Positions 1 through 7,647 are shown, counted from the first letter of the stretch. The stretch: DNA of 10,097 bases from an uncultured bacterium (GCA_946183815.1 CAMHDG010000037.1:1-10097); one strand, 5' to 3'. Translations and numbers: made by a program. The notes: generated by a model not told the origin, from the sequence alone.

Positions 1-15
1 AGTAGTATTATTTTT

Positions 16-1686
16 TTATTCATTTGAATCAATTCCGGTGTAGTACTTGTTGAATTTATTAACAAAATCTTCGTTTGATTGAGAATCTATTGCATCTTTT
101 AATTCTCTTAAATTATGTTGGTTTAAGATGTTTCTGTCGTCATCCGTAAGAACAAGATGGTTTTCTGTCAAAAATACTTCAACAATCTTATCCAGTGGAA
201 TAGATAAAAACTTGTCAACAATATTTTTGTCAAAATGAGTGCCTGAATCACCTATTAAAATAGAGATAACTTTTTGGATAGGCATTTTGTCACGATAATG
301 GCGTTTTGATGTTATAGCATCAAATACATCAGCAACCGCAAGTATTCTTCCTCCAAAAGGAATATCTTCCCCTTTAAGATGTCTGTAATATCCTGACCCA
401 TCATATTTTTCGTGGTGTGAGCAGGCAATTTCCGTTATCATTTTGAAATCGTCTGACATGTGTATTTTTTCTAATATGTTATGGGTAATCTCTACGTGTT
501 CTTGTATATGCTTGTATTCTTCATCTGTTAGTTTTCCCTCTTTTTGAAGAACGGAATCACGAATCCCGATTTTACCTATATCGTGCAGAGCGGCTGCTTT
601 TTGGATGATTTCAAGTTCTTTTTTATCAAGCCCGTAAGCCTCTGCTATCAGTGTTGCATACATTCTTACACGTGTAGAGTGACCTGCAGTGATTTTGTCA
701 CGTGCATCAATAGACGCTGCAAGAGTACTTATGAAACTGTCAAAAACTATTCTTTGTTCTTCTAACAATTCCTGCTGACGTGCAAATAGTTTAGCGTTTT
801 CTAATGAGATACCTGCACTTGAACCGATTGAGATAAGTATATCTTCATCTTCTTGGGTAAAGTATCCGCCAAATTTGTTGAGTATTTGAAATACACCTAT
901 TATCTCTTGTTCTATGTTTCTGATTGGCATACAAAGAATGGTTTTTGTTGTATAACCTGTTTTGAGGTCAACCTCTTTGTTAAATCTGTCGTCAGAGTAG
1001 GCATCTTTTATGTTTACAATCTCGCCTGTTCTGAACACAGAGCCTGCAATACCCTGCGATGCATTAAATCTTAATTCCTGACTGCCTAGTCCTAACGCAA
1101 CTTTTGACCAGAGTTCATCAGTTTCTTTGTCATAAAGAAAAACTGTACAACGGTCTGCCTGAACTGCATTACGTGCTTCCTCCGCAATAGTTTGCATAAG
1201 TTTGTCTATATCTTTTTCCGCTGCAACTGCCTGCCCTATTTTTACCAGTGCTACAAGCGGGTCATTTTTTACTGACGATAAATATAAACTGCTGTTTCTT
1301 ATCGGCTTAAACAAATCTTCCAAATCATTTAAAAACTTTTCAAGTTCAGGGTTGTTTTTGCATTTGCCCCTTGCATTGTTGTAATGGAGCATATAGAGGT
1401 TGTTGTTCTTTTCACAGAAATTAACATAACCTAAAATAAAATTGTATAAAATATCTTCGTAATCGTTTTTGTTTTTTGACAATATAAATTCTGCATCTCT
1501 AAAATATCTTAAAGCGGTATTAAAATCACCTTTTAAGTAGGATAGTAACCCATTAAAGCAGTTGAGGGCAGACATCCCGTTTTCTTTTATGTCAGAGCCT
1601 TCAAGTGTTTTATGAAACGCTTCTTCCGAATCTGTCAGGGCTTTTAGTATATTAAGTATCTCATTTCCTGTTAATTCTGTAATCAT
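16..1686 (-). CDS. TPR-like / GAF / HD-GYP domain signalling protein (probable c-di-GMP phosphodiesterase)
   Basis: This 556-residue cytoplasmic protein probably senses a signal through its GAF domain and hydrolyses cyclic di-GMP. Residues 1-140 are helical and TPR-like (around 40-72). Residues about 150-300 form a GAF domain, and 325-500 an HD-GYP domain. The metal-binding pattern is intact: H336, the HDIGK motif at 368-372, H397, the H424-H425 pair and D455. The GYP signature reads GYY at 432-434, so its proline is replaced. There is no transmembrane segment. The ATG at 1686 has an AGAGGA ribosome site 5 nt upstream and a good promoter (1721-1749). The gene is divergent from the 1901 gene. 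HD-GYP proteins of this layout usually turn c-di-GMP into pGpG or GMP; activity here is inferred from the conserved ligands. The domain call is secure, the ligand of the GAF domain unknown. Confidence 0.93.
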   Translation of the reverse strand: MITELTGNEILNILKALTDSEEAFHKTLEGSDIKENGMSALNCFNGLLSYLKGDFNTALRYFRDAEFILSKNKNDYEDILYNFILGYVNFCEKNNNLYMLHYNNARGKCKNNPELEKFLNDLEDLFKPIRNSSLYLSSVKNDPLVALVKIGQAVAAEKDIDKLMQTIAEEARNAVQADRCTVFLYDKETDELWSKVALGLGSQELRFNASQGIAGSVFRTGEIVNIKDAYSDDRFNKEVDLKTGYTTKTILCMPIRNIEQEIIGVFQILNKFGGYFTQEDEDILISIGSSAGISLENAKLFARQQELLEEQRIVFDSFISTLAASIDARDKITAGHSTRVRMYATLIAEAYGLDKKELEIIQKAAALHDIGKIGIRDSVLQKEGKLTDEEYKHIQEHVEITHNILEKIHMSDDFKMITEIACSHHEKYDGSGYYRHLKGEDIPFGGRILAVADVFDAITSKRHYRDKMPIQKVISILIGDSGTHFDKNIVDKFLSIPLDKIVEVFLTENHLVLTDDDRNILNQHNLRELKDAIDSQSNEDFVNKFNKYYTGIDSNE

Positions 1687-1701
1687 TTTTCCTCTGTACT
1701 C

Positions 1702-1715
1702 ATAGTTATAACTAT
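1702..1715. repeat. 14-bp perfect palindrome at the HD-GYP gene's predicted transcription start
   Basis: ATAGTTATAACTAT is its own reverse complement. It lies just downstream of the minus-strand -10 element (1721-1726), at about the expected +1, and ahead of the ribosome site. It could be a repressor operator or chance in AT-rich DNA. Confidence 0.4.
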
Positions 1716-1720
1716 TTATA

Positions 1721-1749
1721 ATGATACTCTATTTACCCTAATTTATCAA
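1721..1749 (-). promoter_or_regulatory. Sigma-70-type promoter of the HD-GYP gene
   Basis: On the minus strand, TTGATA (1744-1749, 5/6 to consensus) and TATCAT (1721-1726, 5/6) are separated by exactly 17 bp. The predicted start near 1714 leaves a leader of about 28 nt. The spacer contains GGGTAAAT (1731-1738), a motif repeated in other intergenic regions of this window. Confidence 0.7.
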
Positions 1750-1767
1750 TATGTTTACAAATATTGA
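1746..1767. promoter_or_regulatory. Operator-like inverted repeat between divergent genes
   Basis: TCAATAT and ATATTGA form a perfect 7-8-7 inverted repeat. The left arm overlaps the -35 of the minus-strand promoter. The right arm runs into a perfect plus-strand TTGACA (1764-1769), which has only a poor -10 (TTTAAA, 1787-1792) at 17 bp. A protein bound here could control both divergent genes. Confidence 0.4.
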
Positions 1768-1831
1768 CAGTGATTTTTAATAAGTTTTTAAAAATAAATC
1801 TGAAGAAAATTAAGATTAAAATTCCCCACCA

Positions 1832-1861
1832 TTTACAGTATTCTAACATTCTGAATAAAAT
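1832..1861 (+). promoter_or_regulatory. Probable promoter of the 1901 gene
   Basis: TTTACA (1832-1837, 5/6) and TAAAAT (1856-1861, 5/6) are spaced by 18 bp. This gives a leader of about 33 nt ahead of the ATG at 1901. TTGACA at 1764-1769 is an alternative, more distant -35. Confidence 0.5.
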
Positions 1862-1900
1862 GATAAAATTGTTATGTTTACTCAATATAAAGGAAAAAAT

Positions 1901-2632
1901 ATGTCATTATCAGTTTGGTTAATTTCAGCAGGTGTAATTGGTGTTTGTGGGTTTATATTTAAAAAAACAGTTTCTAATGATGCACAAAATGATTTTAGGT
2001 TAAGAGATATCTTAACTACTGATAGTCCTTATGAAGAAGAAATTCAAGAAGAAGTCAGTGTTTCGCCAAAAAAGGATATATCAAAACCAAAATTCTTTAA
2101 TGAATTGAAAAAAGATGATATGCAACAGGAAACTGTGGCGACAAAGACTCTTTATGATGAACCTGAACAAGAGCAAAAAATGAATTATTCTTATTCTACA
2201 AACACGTATTCTACAAGTACTCACTCTGATAATGAAACAAAAACAACAAATGAAAAAAATACTTATGAATACGATAATGAACCTGTTTATTATGAAAAAA
2301 TTAACGATGATGCGTGTGAACCTGATTACAAACCTGATGATGACTTTGATGAAGAATATCAGTCAACAGCGTATCAAAAAGACTATAACGATTTTGTGGA
2401 AGATGAACCCCAACCATCTCATACAAAATATCAAGAGCCAAAAGTTGTAAAAAAATCACCTTTGCTTAATTTGTTTGGTTTTGTGAAAACCTTCTGGAGA
2501 GGAATTACCTTTTCATTAGGTGCTTTGATTTGTTTGTATGCTTTTTATGGTGTTGTGGCTCAGGCACAAACATCAAATGATGCTCTGTTGTATTCAATAT
2601 GGCTTCTGATAGGTGTGATATTAATAAAATAA
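1901..2632 (+). CDS. Acidic membrane protein with N- and C-terminal membrane segments, unknown function
   Basis: I do not recognise a family. The ATG at 1901 is preferred to the in-frame ATG at 1874 because AAAGGA (1889-1894) sits 6 nt before 1901 and would lie inside the longer reading frame; this gives 243 residues. Residues about 4-21 form an N-terminal hydrophobic segment. Residues about 30-180 are hydrophilic, strongly acidic and rich in Asp, Glu, Tyr, Asn and Thr, and are probably disordered. A basic stretch (KVVKK) leads to two membrane segments at about 202-220 and 226-242, and the protein ends almost inside the last one. The fold is likely a membrane-tethered flexible loop. The next gene (2704) is on the same strand 71 bp away and could share the transcript. 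A scaffold or envelope role is possible but unsupported. Confidence 0.75.
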   Translation: MSLSVWLISAGVIGVCGFIFKKTVSNDAQNDFRLRDILTTDSPYEEEIQEEVSVSPKKDISKPKFFNELKKDDMQQETVATKTLYDEPEQEQKMNYSYSTNTYSTSTHSDNETKTTNEKNTYEYDNEPVYYEKINDDACEPDYKPDDDFDEEYQSTAYQKDYNDFVEDEPQPSHTKYQEPKVVKKSPLLNLFGFVKTFWRGITFSLGALICLYAFYGVVAQAQTSNDALLYSIWLLIGVILIK

Positions 2633-2703
2633 GTCAAAATTAGCAATTTTTTATCCGTTAGATACTTTATATACATGTAAAACTAAAGTGTAGGTGTATA
2701 TTT

Positions 2704-3291
2704 ATGTATTCAATTAGTGGTAATTTGGCGAAAATAGATGGCAGGCATGGTAAATATGATGGTAAGGTGAATGATGTAGATGTCAGATACGGCAGGAATG
2801 CTAATGACAACTATAAAACCTATATTCAGGATATTGGTAACCATTCAAAGCAAGTGCCATTACAGTTTGAATACAGATATATGCCTGATGGAAAGTTTAA
2901 CAAGTTTGCCCTGCTAGGTAGTGCTTATGAAGAATTAGGTCAGAAAACAAAGGTTAAAACAGAAACTCTGAACAAACAGTTGGAAATGAGCGGAATGAAT
3001 GATTATAGTGCAAACGGGCTTGATATAAATCAAGACGGATATGTTGATGTTGGAGAATATGCAACTTCTACCCTTGCTCAAGATATATTGAGTTCTTCTG
3101 ATGGTTATAATATAAATCCAACTAAAGTTGATGGTGTTATAACCCCAAAAGGCGAAGAAAAAGCGTTTGCTCTTAATAATAAGCATATAGAAGGTCAGGC
3201 AAGAGAACTGTATGGTAAGTTATACCAAGATTTTGGGCTTGAGGGGGCAACAAAAGAATTTGTTGCTGACAATAATAATTTAGTTAAATAA
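2704..3291 (+). CDS. EF-hand calcium-binding-type protein, otherwise unknown
   Basis: The 195-residue protein starts at ATG 2704, with AGGTG 7 nt upstream. It contains one textbook EF-hand loop, DINQDGYVDVGE (residues 107-118): Asp, Asn, Asp, Gly6, a hydrophobic residue at 8, Asp9 and Glu12 are all in place. A second, degenerate loop follows at about 139-150, where a V-D-G-V-I core is kept but position 1 is proline. Paired EF-hands often work as a unit, so Ca2+ binding is likely at the first loop. No signal peptide or membrane segment is visible, although the glycine- and aspartate-rich N-terminus looks unlike a typical cytosolic enzyme. It may be co-transcribed with the membrane protein upstream. 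A good terminator closes it at 3318-3349. Its partner and role are unknown. Confidence 0.8.
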   Translation: MYSISGNLAKIDGRHGKYDGKVNDVDVRYGRNANDNYKTYIQDIGNHSKQVPLQFEYRYMPDGKFNKFALLGSAYEELGQKTKVKTETLNKQLEMSGMNDYSANGLDINQDGYVDVGEYATSTLAQDILSSSDGYNINPTKVDGVITPKGEEKAFALNNKHIEGQARELYGKLYQDFGLEGATKEFVADNNNLVK

Positions 3292-3317
3292 AACTCTTGA
3301 AAATAAATGATGTGTAG

Positions 3318-3349
3318 AAATGAGGTGTGGGTATCCCGCCTCGTTTTTT
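3318..3349 (+). terminator. Rho-independent terminator after the EF-hand gene
   Basis: GAGGT (3322-3326) pairs with GCCTC, and GGG pairs with CCC around a TAT loop, with a small GT bulge. AAAT/GTTT extends the base, and six T residues follow (3344-3349). The site lies between converging genes. The opposite strand lacks a comparable T run, so it probably stops only plus-strand transcripts efficiently. Confidence 0.75.
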
Positions 3350-3362
3350 GTTTATGAAAATG

Positions 3363-3962
3363 TTATTTTACGTTAATAACATCAACCCCAGCAAATTCAG
3401 AAACAGGTTCGGTGTTCCCTTTTGCGTATTCACGTGCGACAAGTGCCCCGACAACTGCTTCCAGTGCGCCCGCAGGCATCATATTAGTCGGGATATCGAC
3501 AAAATTGTATTCGTTTTTAAGTATGTTTTGAAGAAACTTGCAGTCAGCAGGTGAGCGTTGCTTAAAGTTTGAATAGAGATTGAGTTTTAATCTTGATAAA
3601 TAAAGGTCAAATCGCTTTATATCAATACCTTTTTCAATTAATCTGTTAATGCAGTCGCATCCTCTGTATGAAAAACGGTCAAGCCAGTCCTCAAGGTTGA
3701 GAAACCCTTTATGTGTTGTAACCATCTGGTAAGGTTTTGAGAGAATACGCCATTTCCCCGTCATAAGAGTGTTATCCCAAGGTAGTGATACGCATATTTT
3801 AGATTGTTTTAGTGATGCAAAATTGTCAAAGAAGAATTGAACATCACTCATCGAAAATAATTTGTCAACAAGTATAAGTTTGTTATATTCATCAAGTACA
3901 ACTACCCCTGTTTCAATGGTAGATGATGGAGAAAGTGACATTCCAATGTAGTATTCCGCCAT
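3363..3962 (-). CDS. Protein resembling DUF429 / RNase H-fold predicted nucleases
   Basis: The 199-residue protein starts at ATG 3962, with AGAGGA 7 nt upstream and a perfect TATAAT at 3984-3989. It opens with a beta-hairpin pattern (YYIGMSLSPSS, then TGVVVLD). It has a central CVSLPWDN segment and ends with a helix, AGALEAVVGALVAREYAKG. This order resembles DUF429-type proteins, in which a first-strand Asp, an Asp-x-Pro segment and a late Asp/Glu helix form the active site. Here the first-strand acid is replaced by Met/Ser, and only E168 in the final helix and D63 in WDN remain as candidates. Catalysis may therefore be weak or lost. There is no signal peptide. The assignment is by pattern memory only, so the family name should be treated as tentative. 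Confidence 0.7.
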   Translation of the reverse strand: MAEYYIGMSLSPSSTIETGVVVLDEYNKLILVDKLFSMSDVQFFFDNFASLKQSKICVSLPWDNTLMTGKWRILSKPYQMVTTHKGFLNLEDWLDRFSYRGCDCINRLIEKGIDIKRFDLYLSRLKLNLYSNFKQRSPADCKFLQNILKNEYNFVDIPTNMMPAGALEAVVGALVAREYAKGNTEPVSEFAGVDVINVK

Positions 3963-3983
3963 ATTTTTTCCTCTCTTACGCTT

Positions 3984-4012
3984 ATTATACAGGAGGGGTA
4001 AATAATAAGCAA
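3984..4012 (-). promoter_or_regulatory. Promoter of the DUF429-like gene
   Basis: On the minus strand a perfect TATAAT (3984-3989) lies 17 bp from TTGCTT (4007-4012, 3/6). The leader would be only about 15 nt, just enough for the AGAGGA site. The spacer holds ATTTACCCC, the GGGTAAAT motif (3996-4003 on plus). The rest of the 3963-4228 gap shows only a weak 5-bp hairpin (4141-4157) and a repeated 10-mer TTATAACTGA (4126-4135 and 4187-4196). Confidence 0.6.
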
Positions 4013-4228
4013 ATGATTAGGGTCATTATAGTGAAAAGTGGAAACGAAATAAAAACCATTCACTAAAAGAAATGTTTGGGATAATTGCACGATGGTTATA
4101 AATTTGTGTATAATAACCCATTTAATTATAACTGACTAATACGTCATTTTAGGACGTGGTTGCGTTTGGTCAGGATAATTTTAGGTTTATAACTGAAGCC
4201 TTATTAGTGGAAGATGTTTAATATAACA

Positions 4229-4594
4229 CTAGAATTGACGGATGTGAAACATTGTGTTCATATCGTTAGTCTTTTGAAGATTTTTCTTTTGTTTTGTGTT
4301 AAAAGAACTTTCGCCTGACTGCCATAATCTGTTTTTAGAGATTTCTGTGTCACGAATGTGTGTGTAATAGTCCTCCAGTTTTTGATCCTGATATTGTTTA
4401 GATTGGTTTATCATTTCGTTAAATTCAACTCTGCGTTGATACCAATAGTTTTCTTCTTTGTTGTATTTAGTTGGCTGTGCGTTTAAATAGGTACTCGGAC
4501 AAAATTCGTTCCATTGAGGAGGTGTAACCTCTTTTGCAAATGTCATTCCTGAAAATATTACTGTTAGTGCAATTACACAAATTATTTTTTTCAT
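4229..4594 (-). CDS. Small secreted protein with Sec signal peptide, unknown function
   Basis: The 121-residue protein begins with a clear Sec signal: two lysines, a hydrophobic core (residues 4-16) and a likely signal peptidase I site after TFA (residue 20). This leaves a mature chain of about 101 residues. The mature part is hydrophilic and rich in Gln, Asn, Lys and Tyr, with one cysteine, three tryptophans and a basic C-terminal third. There is no lipobox, so it is probably periplasmic or released. The ATG at 4594 has a strong GGAGG 6 nt upstream and an extended -10 promoter. The gene is divergent from adhE, with 249 bp between the starts, so regulation may be shared. I recognise no family. 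Confidence 0.75.
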   Translation of the reverse strand: MKKIICVIALTVIFSGMTFAKEVTPPQWNEFCPSTYLNAQPTKYNKEENYWYQRRVEFNEMINQSKQYQDQKLEDYYTHIRDTEISKNRLWQSGESSFNTKQKKNLQKTNDMNTMFHIRQF

Positions 4595-4618
4595 GGCTAA
4601 CCTCCGTTTTTTCTTTTC

Positions 4619-4627
4619 ATTATATCA
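4619..4627 (-). promoter_or_regulatory. Extended -10 promoter of the small secreted protein gene
   Basis: The minus strand reads TGATATAAT, a perfect extended -10 (TG-n-TATAAT). There is no clear -35, as is usual for this class. The predicted leader is about 17 nt and ends in the GGAGG site. TCACAAGTGA, a 4-2-4 inverted repeat, overlaps its upstream edge (4625-4634 on plus). Confidence 0.6.
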
Positions 4628-4739
4628 CAAGTGAATATTTAGTATCTGAATTTTATATGGCTTTACGCATAATAATTTATTATCCCCTTATTCTACCATT
4701 GCATGATATTGTGAAATATGGTACGATTTATTCAAGTAT

Positions 4740-4755
4740 CGTGAAATTATTCACG
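4740..4755. promoter_or_regulatory. Rex- or CRP/FNR-like operator upstream of adhE
   Basis: CGTGAA-ATTA-TTCACG is a perfect 6-4-6 inverted repeat, 89 bp before the adhE start. It matches the core of the Rex consensus (TTGTGAA-N4-TTCACAA) and equally GTGA-N6-TCAC of CRP/FNR-family sites. A TTGTGAA half-site lies about 30 bp upstream (4709-4715), on the same helix face. Rex, an NADH-responsive repressor, commonly controls adhE, so Rex is the preferred reading. Candidate adhE -10 elements (TAAAAT 4761, GATAAT 4771) lie just downstream, so binding would block the -35 region. A second possible promoter (TTTAAT/TATTAT, 4785-4811) lies nearer the gene. Confidence 0.55.
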
Positions 4756-4843
4756 CATAGTAAAATATCCGATAATGGTCACAGTTTAATCAAAACTTAA
4801 GTTATGTATTATTCAAAATGAAAATTAACATAAGGAGAATATA

Positions 4844-7513
4844 ATGCCAAAAAACCGTAACACAAAAATCGCAAAGTTGGAAAAAACGCTTGCGATGAGT
4901 ACATCTGTCGATTCTGCGGAATCACTAGAGTTGCTAATTCAAAGAGCGCAAAAAGCGCAACGTATTTATTCAACCTATACTCAAGAGCAGGTTGATAAAA
5001 TATTTAAAGCCGCTGCGGCTGCCGCAAATAAGGCTCGTATCCCGCTTGCTCGTATGGCTGTTGAGGAAACAGGCATGGGGGTTTTAGAAGATAAAATTAT
5101 TAAAAATCATTTTGCGTCTGAATACATATTTAACAAGCATAAAAACGCTAAAACATGCGGTATTATTAAAGAAGATAAGGTAAACGGTACAAAAATTGTT
5201 GCAGAACCGCTCGGTATAATTGCGGGTATAATTCCTACAACTAACCCAACATCTACTGCTATTTTTAAATCGCTGATAGCACTTAAAACACGTAATGCAA
5301 TTATTTTTTCACCACATCCACGTGCTACAAAATCTACTATCGCTGCCGCTAAACTTGTGCTTGACGCTGCAGTGAAAGCAGGTGCACCCGAAGATATTAT
5401 AGGTTGGATAGATGTTCCGTCAATCGAACTTTCAGGACAACTTATGCATCATAAAGATATAGCCTGCATACTCGCAACAGGCGGGCCAGGGATGGTTAAA
5501 GCAGCATATTCTTCAGGTAATCCTGCGTTGGGTGTTGGACCGGGGAATGTGTCTGCCGTTATTGACGAAACTGCAGATATAAAAACTGCCGTTTCTTCAA
5601 TTCTTATGTCCAAAACTTTTGATAATGGTATGATTTGTGCATCAGAACAGTCTGTTATGGTCTGTAAAGAGGTGTATAATGATGTACGTAAAGAATTTGC
5701 GTACAGAGGGGCATACATACTTAATGCAAAAGAAACTCAAATGTTAAAAGATTTGCCGTTGATTGACCCAAATCGTGGTACTGCTAACCCTAAAATCGTG
5801 GGTCAGTCCGCTCATACTATTGCTAAAATGGCAGGTTTTGATGTGCCTGAATATACAAAAGTGCTTATAGTCGAAAGACCAAAAGTTGACTGGAACGATC
5901 CGTTTTCAAGAGAAAAACTTTCACCGGTCCTTGCTATGTATAAGGTAAAAGATTATAATGAGGCTGCAAATTCCGCCTATGAATTAGTGAGCAAGGGAGG
6001 GGCAGGGCATACAGCCGTATTATATACCGATGCAAGAAAAGAGGATAGAATTAATGATTACTCGATAAAGATGCCTGCTTGTCGTATTTTGATAAACCAA
6101 CCGTCTTCTCAGGGTGGTATCGGTGATTTATACAATTTCCGTCTTGAGCCGTCTATGACTCTCGGATGCGGTTCGTGGGGCGGTAATGCCGTATCAGGTA
6201 ATGTTGGCGTTGAACATTTGCTTAACTATAAAACAGTGACTGAAAGGAGAGAGAATATGCTTTGGTTTAAAGTTCCGCCTAAGGTTTATTTTAAACGGGG
6301 TGCGGTTGATTTGGCGTTAAGAGTGCTTAACGATAAAAAACGTGCCTTTATTGTTACGGATAGTTTCTTGTTTAATTCAGGTGCAGTCGATAAAATAACA
6401 ACAGTGTTACACGATATAGGTATAGAATATCAACTCTTCTTTGATGTAAAACCTGACCCGACTTTATCAACAATTAATCAGGCTCTCGCTCAATTAAGAC
6501 CGTTTGAACCTGATGTTATTATTGCACTCGGCGGCGGTTCACCTATGGATGCCGCAAAGATTATGTGGCTTATGTACGAACAGCCTGATGTAGATTTTGA
6601 AGATTTATCAATGAGGTTTATGGACATAAGAAAACGTATCTATCAAATTCCTGATTTAGGCAAAAAAGCAACAATGGTTTGTATCCCTACTACATCAGGT
6701 ACAGGTTCTGAAGTTACACCGTTCTCTATTATTACTGACGATGAAACTCACGTAAAATATGCTATTGCTGACTATGCTCTCACACCTAATATTGCAATTA
6801 TTGACCCTAACTTTGTTGACGGTATGCCTAAAGGTTTGACTGCCGCTTCCGGTATTGATGCTTTGGTTCACGCAACAGAGGCTTATGTTTCCTGTATGGC
6901 AACAAACTTTACTAACTCTAACGCTTTAGAGGCTGTGAAACTTATATTTAGATATTTCAGACGTTCGTATAACGAAGGTGCTAATGATCCGCTGGCAAGA
7001 GAAAAAATGCACTATGCGGCAACTATTGCAGGCATGGCGTTTGCAAACTCATTCCTTGGGTTATGTCACTCTATGGCTCACAAGTTAGGGGCTGCGTTTA
7101 GTGTACCTCACGGTGTTGCTAACGCACTGTTATTTAGGCAGGTTATTAAGTATAATGCTGTGGACTGCCCTCACAAACAGGCTATCTTCCCTCAATACAA
7201 GTTCCCTAACGCTAAAACTAAATACGGTCAAATAGCCGATGAGTTAGGTTTAGGCGGTAAGAATGATGATGAAAAGGTAGAATTATACTTAAAAGAAATA
7301 GAAAAACTTATGAAGGATGTTAATCTTCCAATGTCAATAAAAGAGTTTGGTATTCCTAAAAAAGCGTTCTATGACAAGTTAGACGAGTTAGTAGAACTTG
7401 CATTTGACGATCAATGCACAGGGGCTAACCCTGCGTATCCGTTGATGGAGGATATTAAACAAATCTATATCGATGCCTATGACGGTGTCGTTAGAGATTA
7501 TTATAAGGTTTAA
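4844..7513 (+). CDS. adhE: Bifunctional acetaldehyde-CoA / alcohol dehydrogenase AdhE
   Basis: This enzyme reduces acetyl-CoA to acetaldehyde and then ethanol, oxidising two NADH, and so regenerates NAD+ in mixed-acid or ethanol fermentation. At 889 residues it is full length, close to E. coli AdhE. The N-terminal aldehyde dehydrogenase domain (about 25-450) has its catalytic cysteine C265 in the DNGMICASEQ motif. The linker is around 450-475. The C-terminal iron alcohol dehydrogenase domain (about 475-885) shows the NAD-binding GGGSPMDAAK (563-572) and four iron ligands: D672, H676, H742 and H756. Family members assemble into spirosome filaments in the cytoplasm. ATG 4844 has AAGGAG 6 nt upstream; the next Met (residue 18) lacks a ribosome site, so a short N-terminal extension is probably real. 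Transcription ends at the 7526 hairpin. Regulation by Rex or a CRP-family protein is suggested by the 4740 palindrome. Confidence 0.98.
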   Translation: MPKNRNTKIAKLEKTLAMSTSVDSAESLELLIQRAQKAQRIYSTYTQEQVDKIFKAAAAAANKARIPLARMAVEETGMGVLEDKIIKNHFASEYIFNKHKNAKTCGIIKEDKVNGTKIVAEPLGIIAGIIPTTNPTSTAIFKSLIALKTRNAIIFSPHPRATKSTIAAAKLVLDAAVKAGAPEDIIGWIDVPSIELSGQLMHHKDIACILATGGPGMVKAAYSSGNPALGVGPGNVSAVIDETADIKTAVSSILMSKTFDNGMICASEQSVMVCKEVYNDVRKEFAYRGAYILNAKETQMLKDLPLIDPNRGTANPKIVGQSAHTIAKMAGFDVPEYTKVLIVERPKVDWNDPFSREKLSPVLAMYKVKDYNEAANSAYELVSKGGAGHTAVLYTDARKEDRINDYSIKMPACRILINQPSSQGGIGDLYNFRLEPSMTLGCGSWGGNAVSGNVGVEHLLNYKTVTERRENMLWFKVPPKVYFKRGAVDLALRVLNDKKRAFIVTDSFLFNSGAVDKITTVLHDIGIEYQLFFDVKPDPTLSTINQALAQLRPFEPDVIIALGGGSPMDAAKIMWLMYEQPDVDFEDLSMRFMDIRKRIYQIPDLGKKATMVCIPTTSGTGSEVTPFSIITDDETHVKYAIADYALTPNIAIIDPNFVDGMPKGLTAASGIDALVHATEAYVSCMATNFTNSNALEAVKLIFRYFRRSYNEGANDPLAREKMHYAATIAGMAFANSFLGLCHSMAHKLGAAFSVPHGVANALLFRQVIKYNAVDCPHKQAIFPQYKFPNAKTKYGQIADELGLGGKNDDEKVELYLKEIEKLMKDVNLPMSIKEFGIPKKAFYDKLDELVELAFDDQCTGANPAYPLMEDIKQIYIDAYDGVVRDYYKV

Positions 7514-7525
7514 TTTTTAATCTTT

Positions 7526-7554
7526 TGGGGGAATTATTTCCCCCATTTTATTTT
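7526..7554 (+). terminator. Rho-independent terminator of adhE
   Basis: TGGGGGAA (7526-7533) and TTCCCCCA (7538-7545) form an 8-bp stem with a TTAT loop. TTTTATTTT follows. It starts 13 nt after the stop codon. Confidence 0.9.
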
Positions 7555-7605
7555 GTGATTGATAAAAATATTTGTTTTGTTTTTTGTGGTAATAATGAAT
7601 ATGAT

Positions 7606-7624
7606 AGGAAGATGAAATCTTCCT
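7606..7624. repeat. Hairpin 1: 8-bp stem, 3-nt loop
   Basis: AGGAAGAT and ATCTTCCT pair perfectly around GAA. The left arm overlaps the outer inverted repeat of the block. No T run follows, so it does not look like a terminator. Confidence 0.7.
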
Positions 7625-7627
7625 TAA

Positions 7628-7644
7628 TCTCTCCGATGGAGAGA
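7628..7644. repeat. Hairpin 2: 7-bp stem, 3-nt loop
   Basis: TCTCTCC and GGAGAGA pair perfectly around GAT, 3 nt after hairpin 1. Confidence 0.65.
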
Positions 7645-7647
7645 GAA

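Noticed and set aside
1874..1900. Upstream in-frame ATG for the acidic membrane protein
   Set aside because: The clear AAAGGA site at 1889-1894 lies downstream of it and is correctly placed for the ATG at 1901.
2636..2652. Terminator between the 1901 and 2704 genes (AAAATT-AGC-AATTTT followed by TT)
   Set aside because: The 6-bp stem is entirely A-T and the T run is short; it is unlikely to stop transcription efficiently.
3902..4090. 62-residue minus-strand reading frame overlapping the start of the DUF429-like gene
   Set aside because: It overlaps a better supported gene in another frame, has no convincing ribosome site and no recognisable features.
4085..4230. Small RNA gene on the plus strand (TATAAT at 4109-4114, hairpin ACGTC/GACGT at 4141-4157)
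   Set aside because: The -35 (TTGCAC) is poor, the hairpin has only 5 bp and no terminator follows. There is no cloverleaf or known RNA fold.
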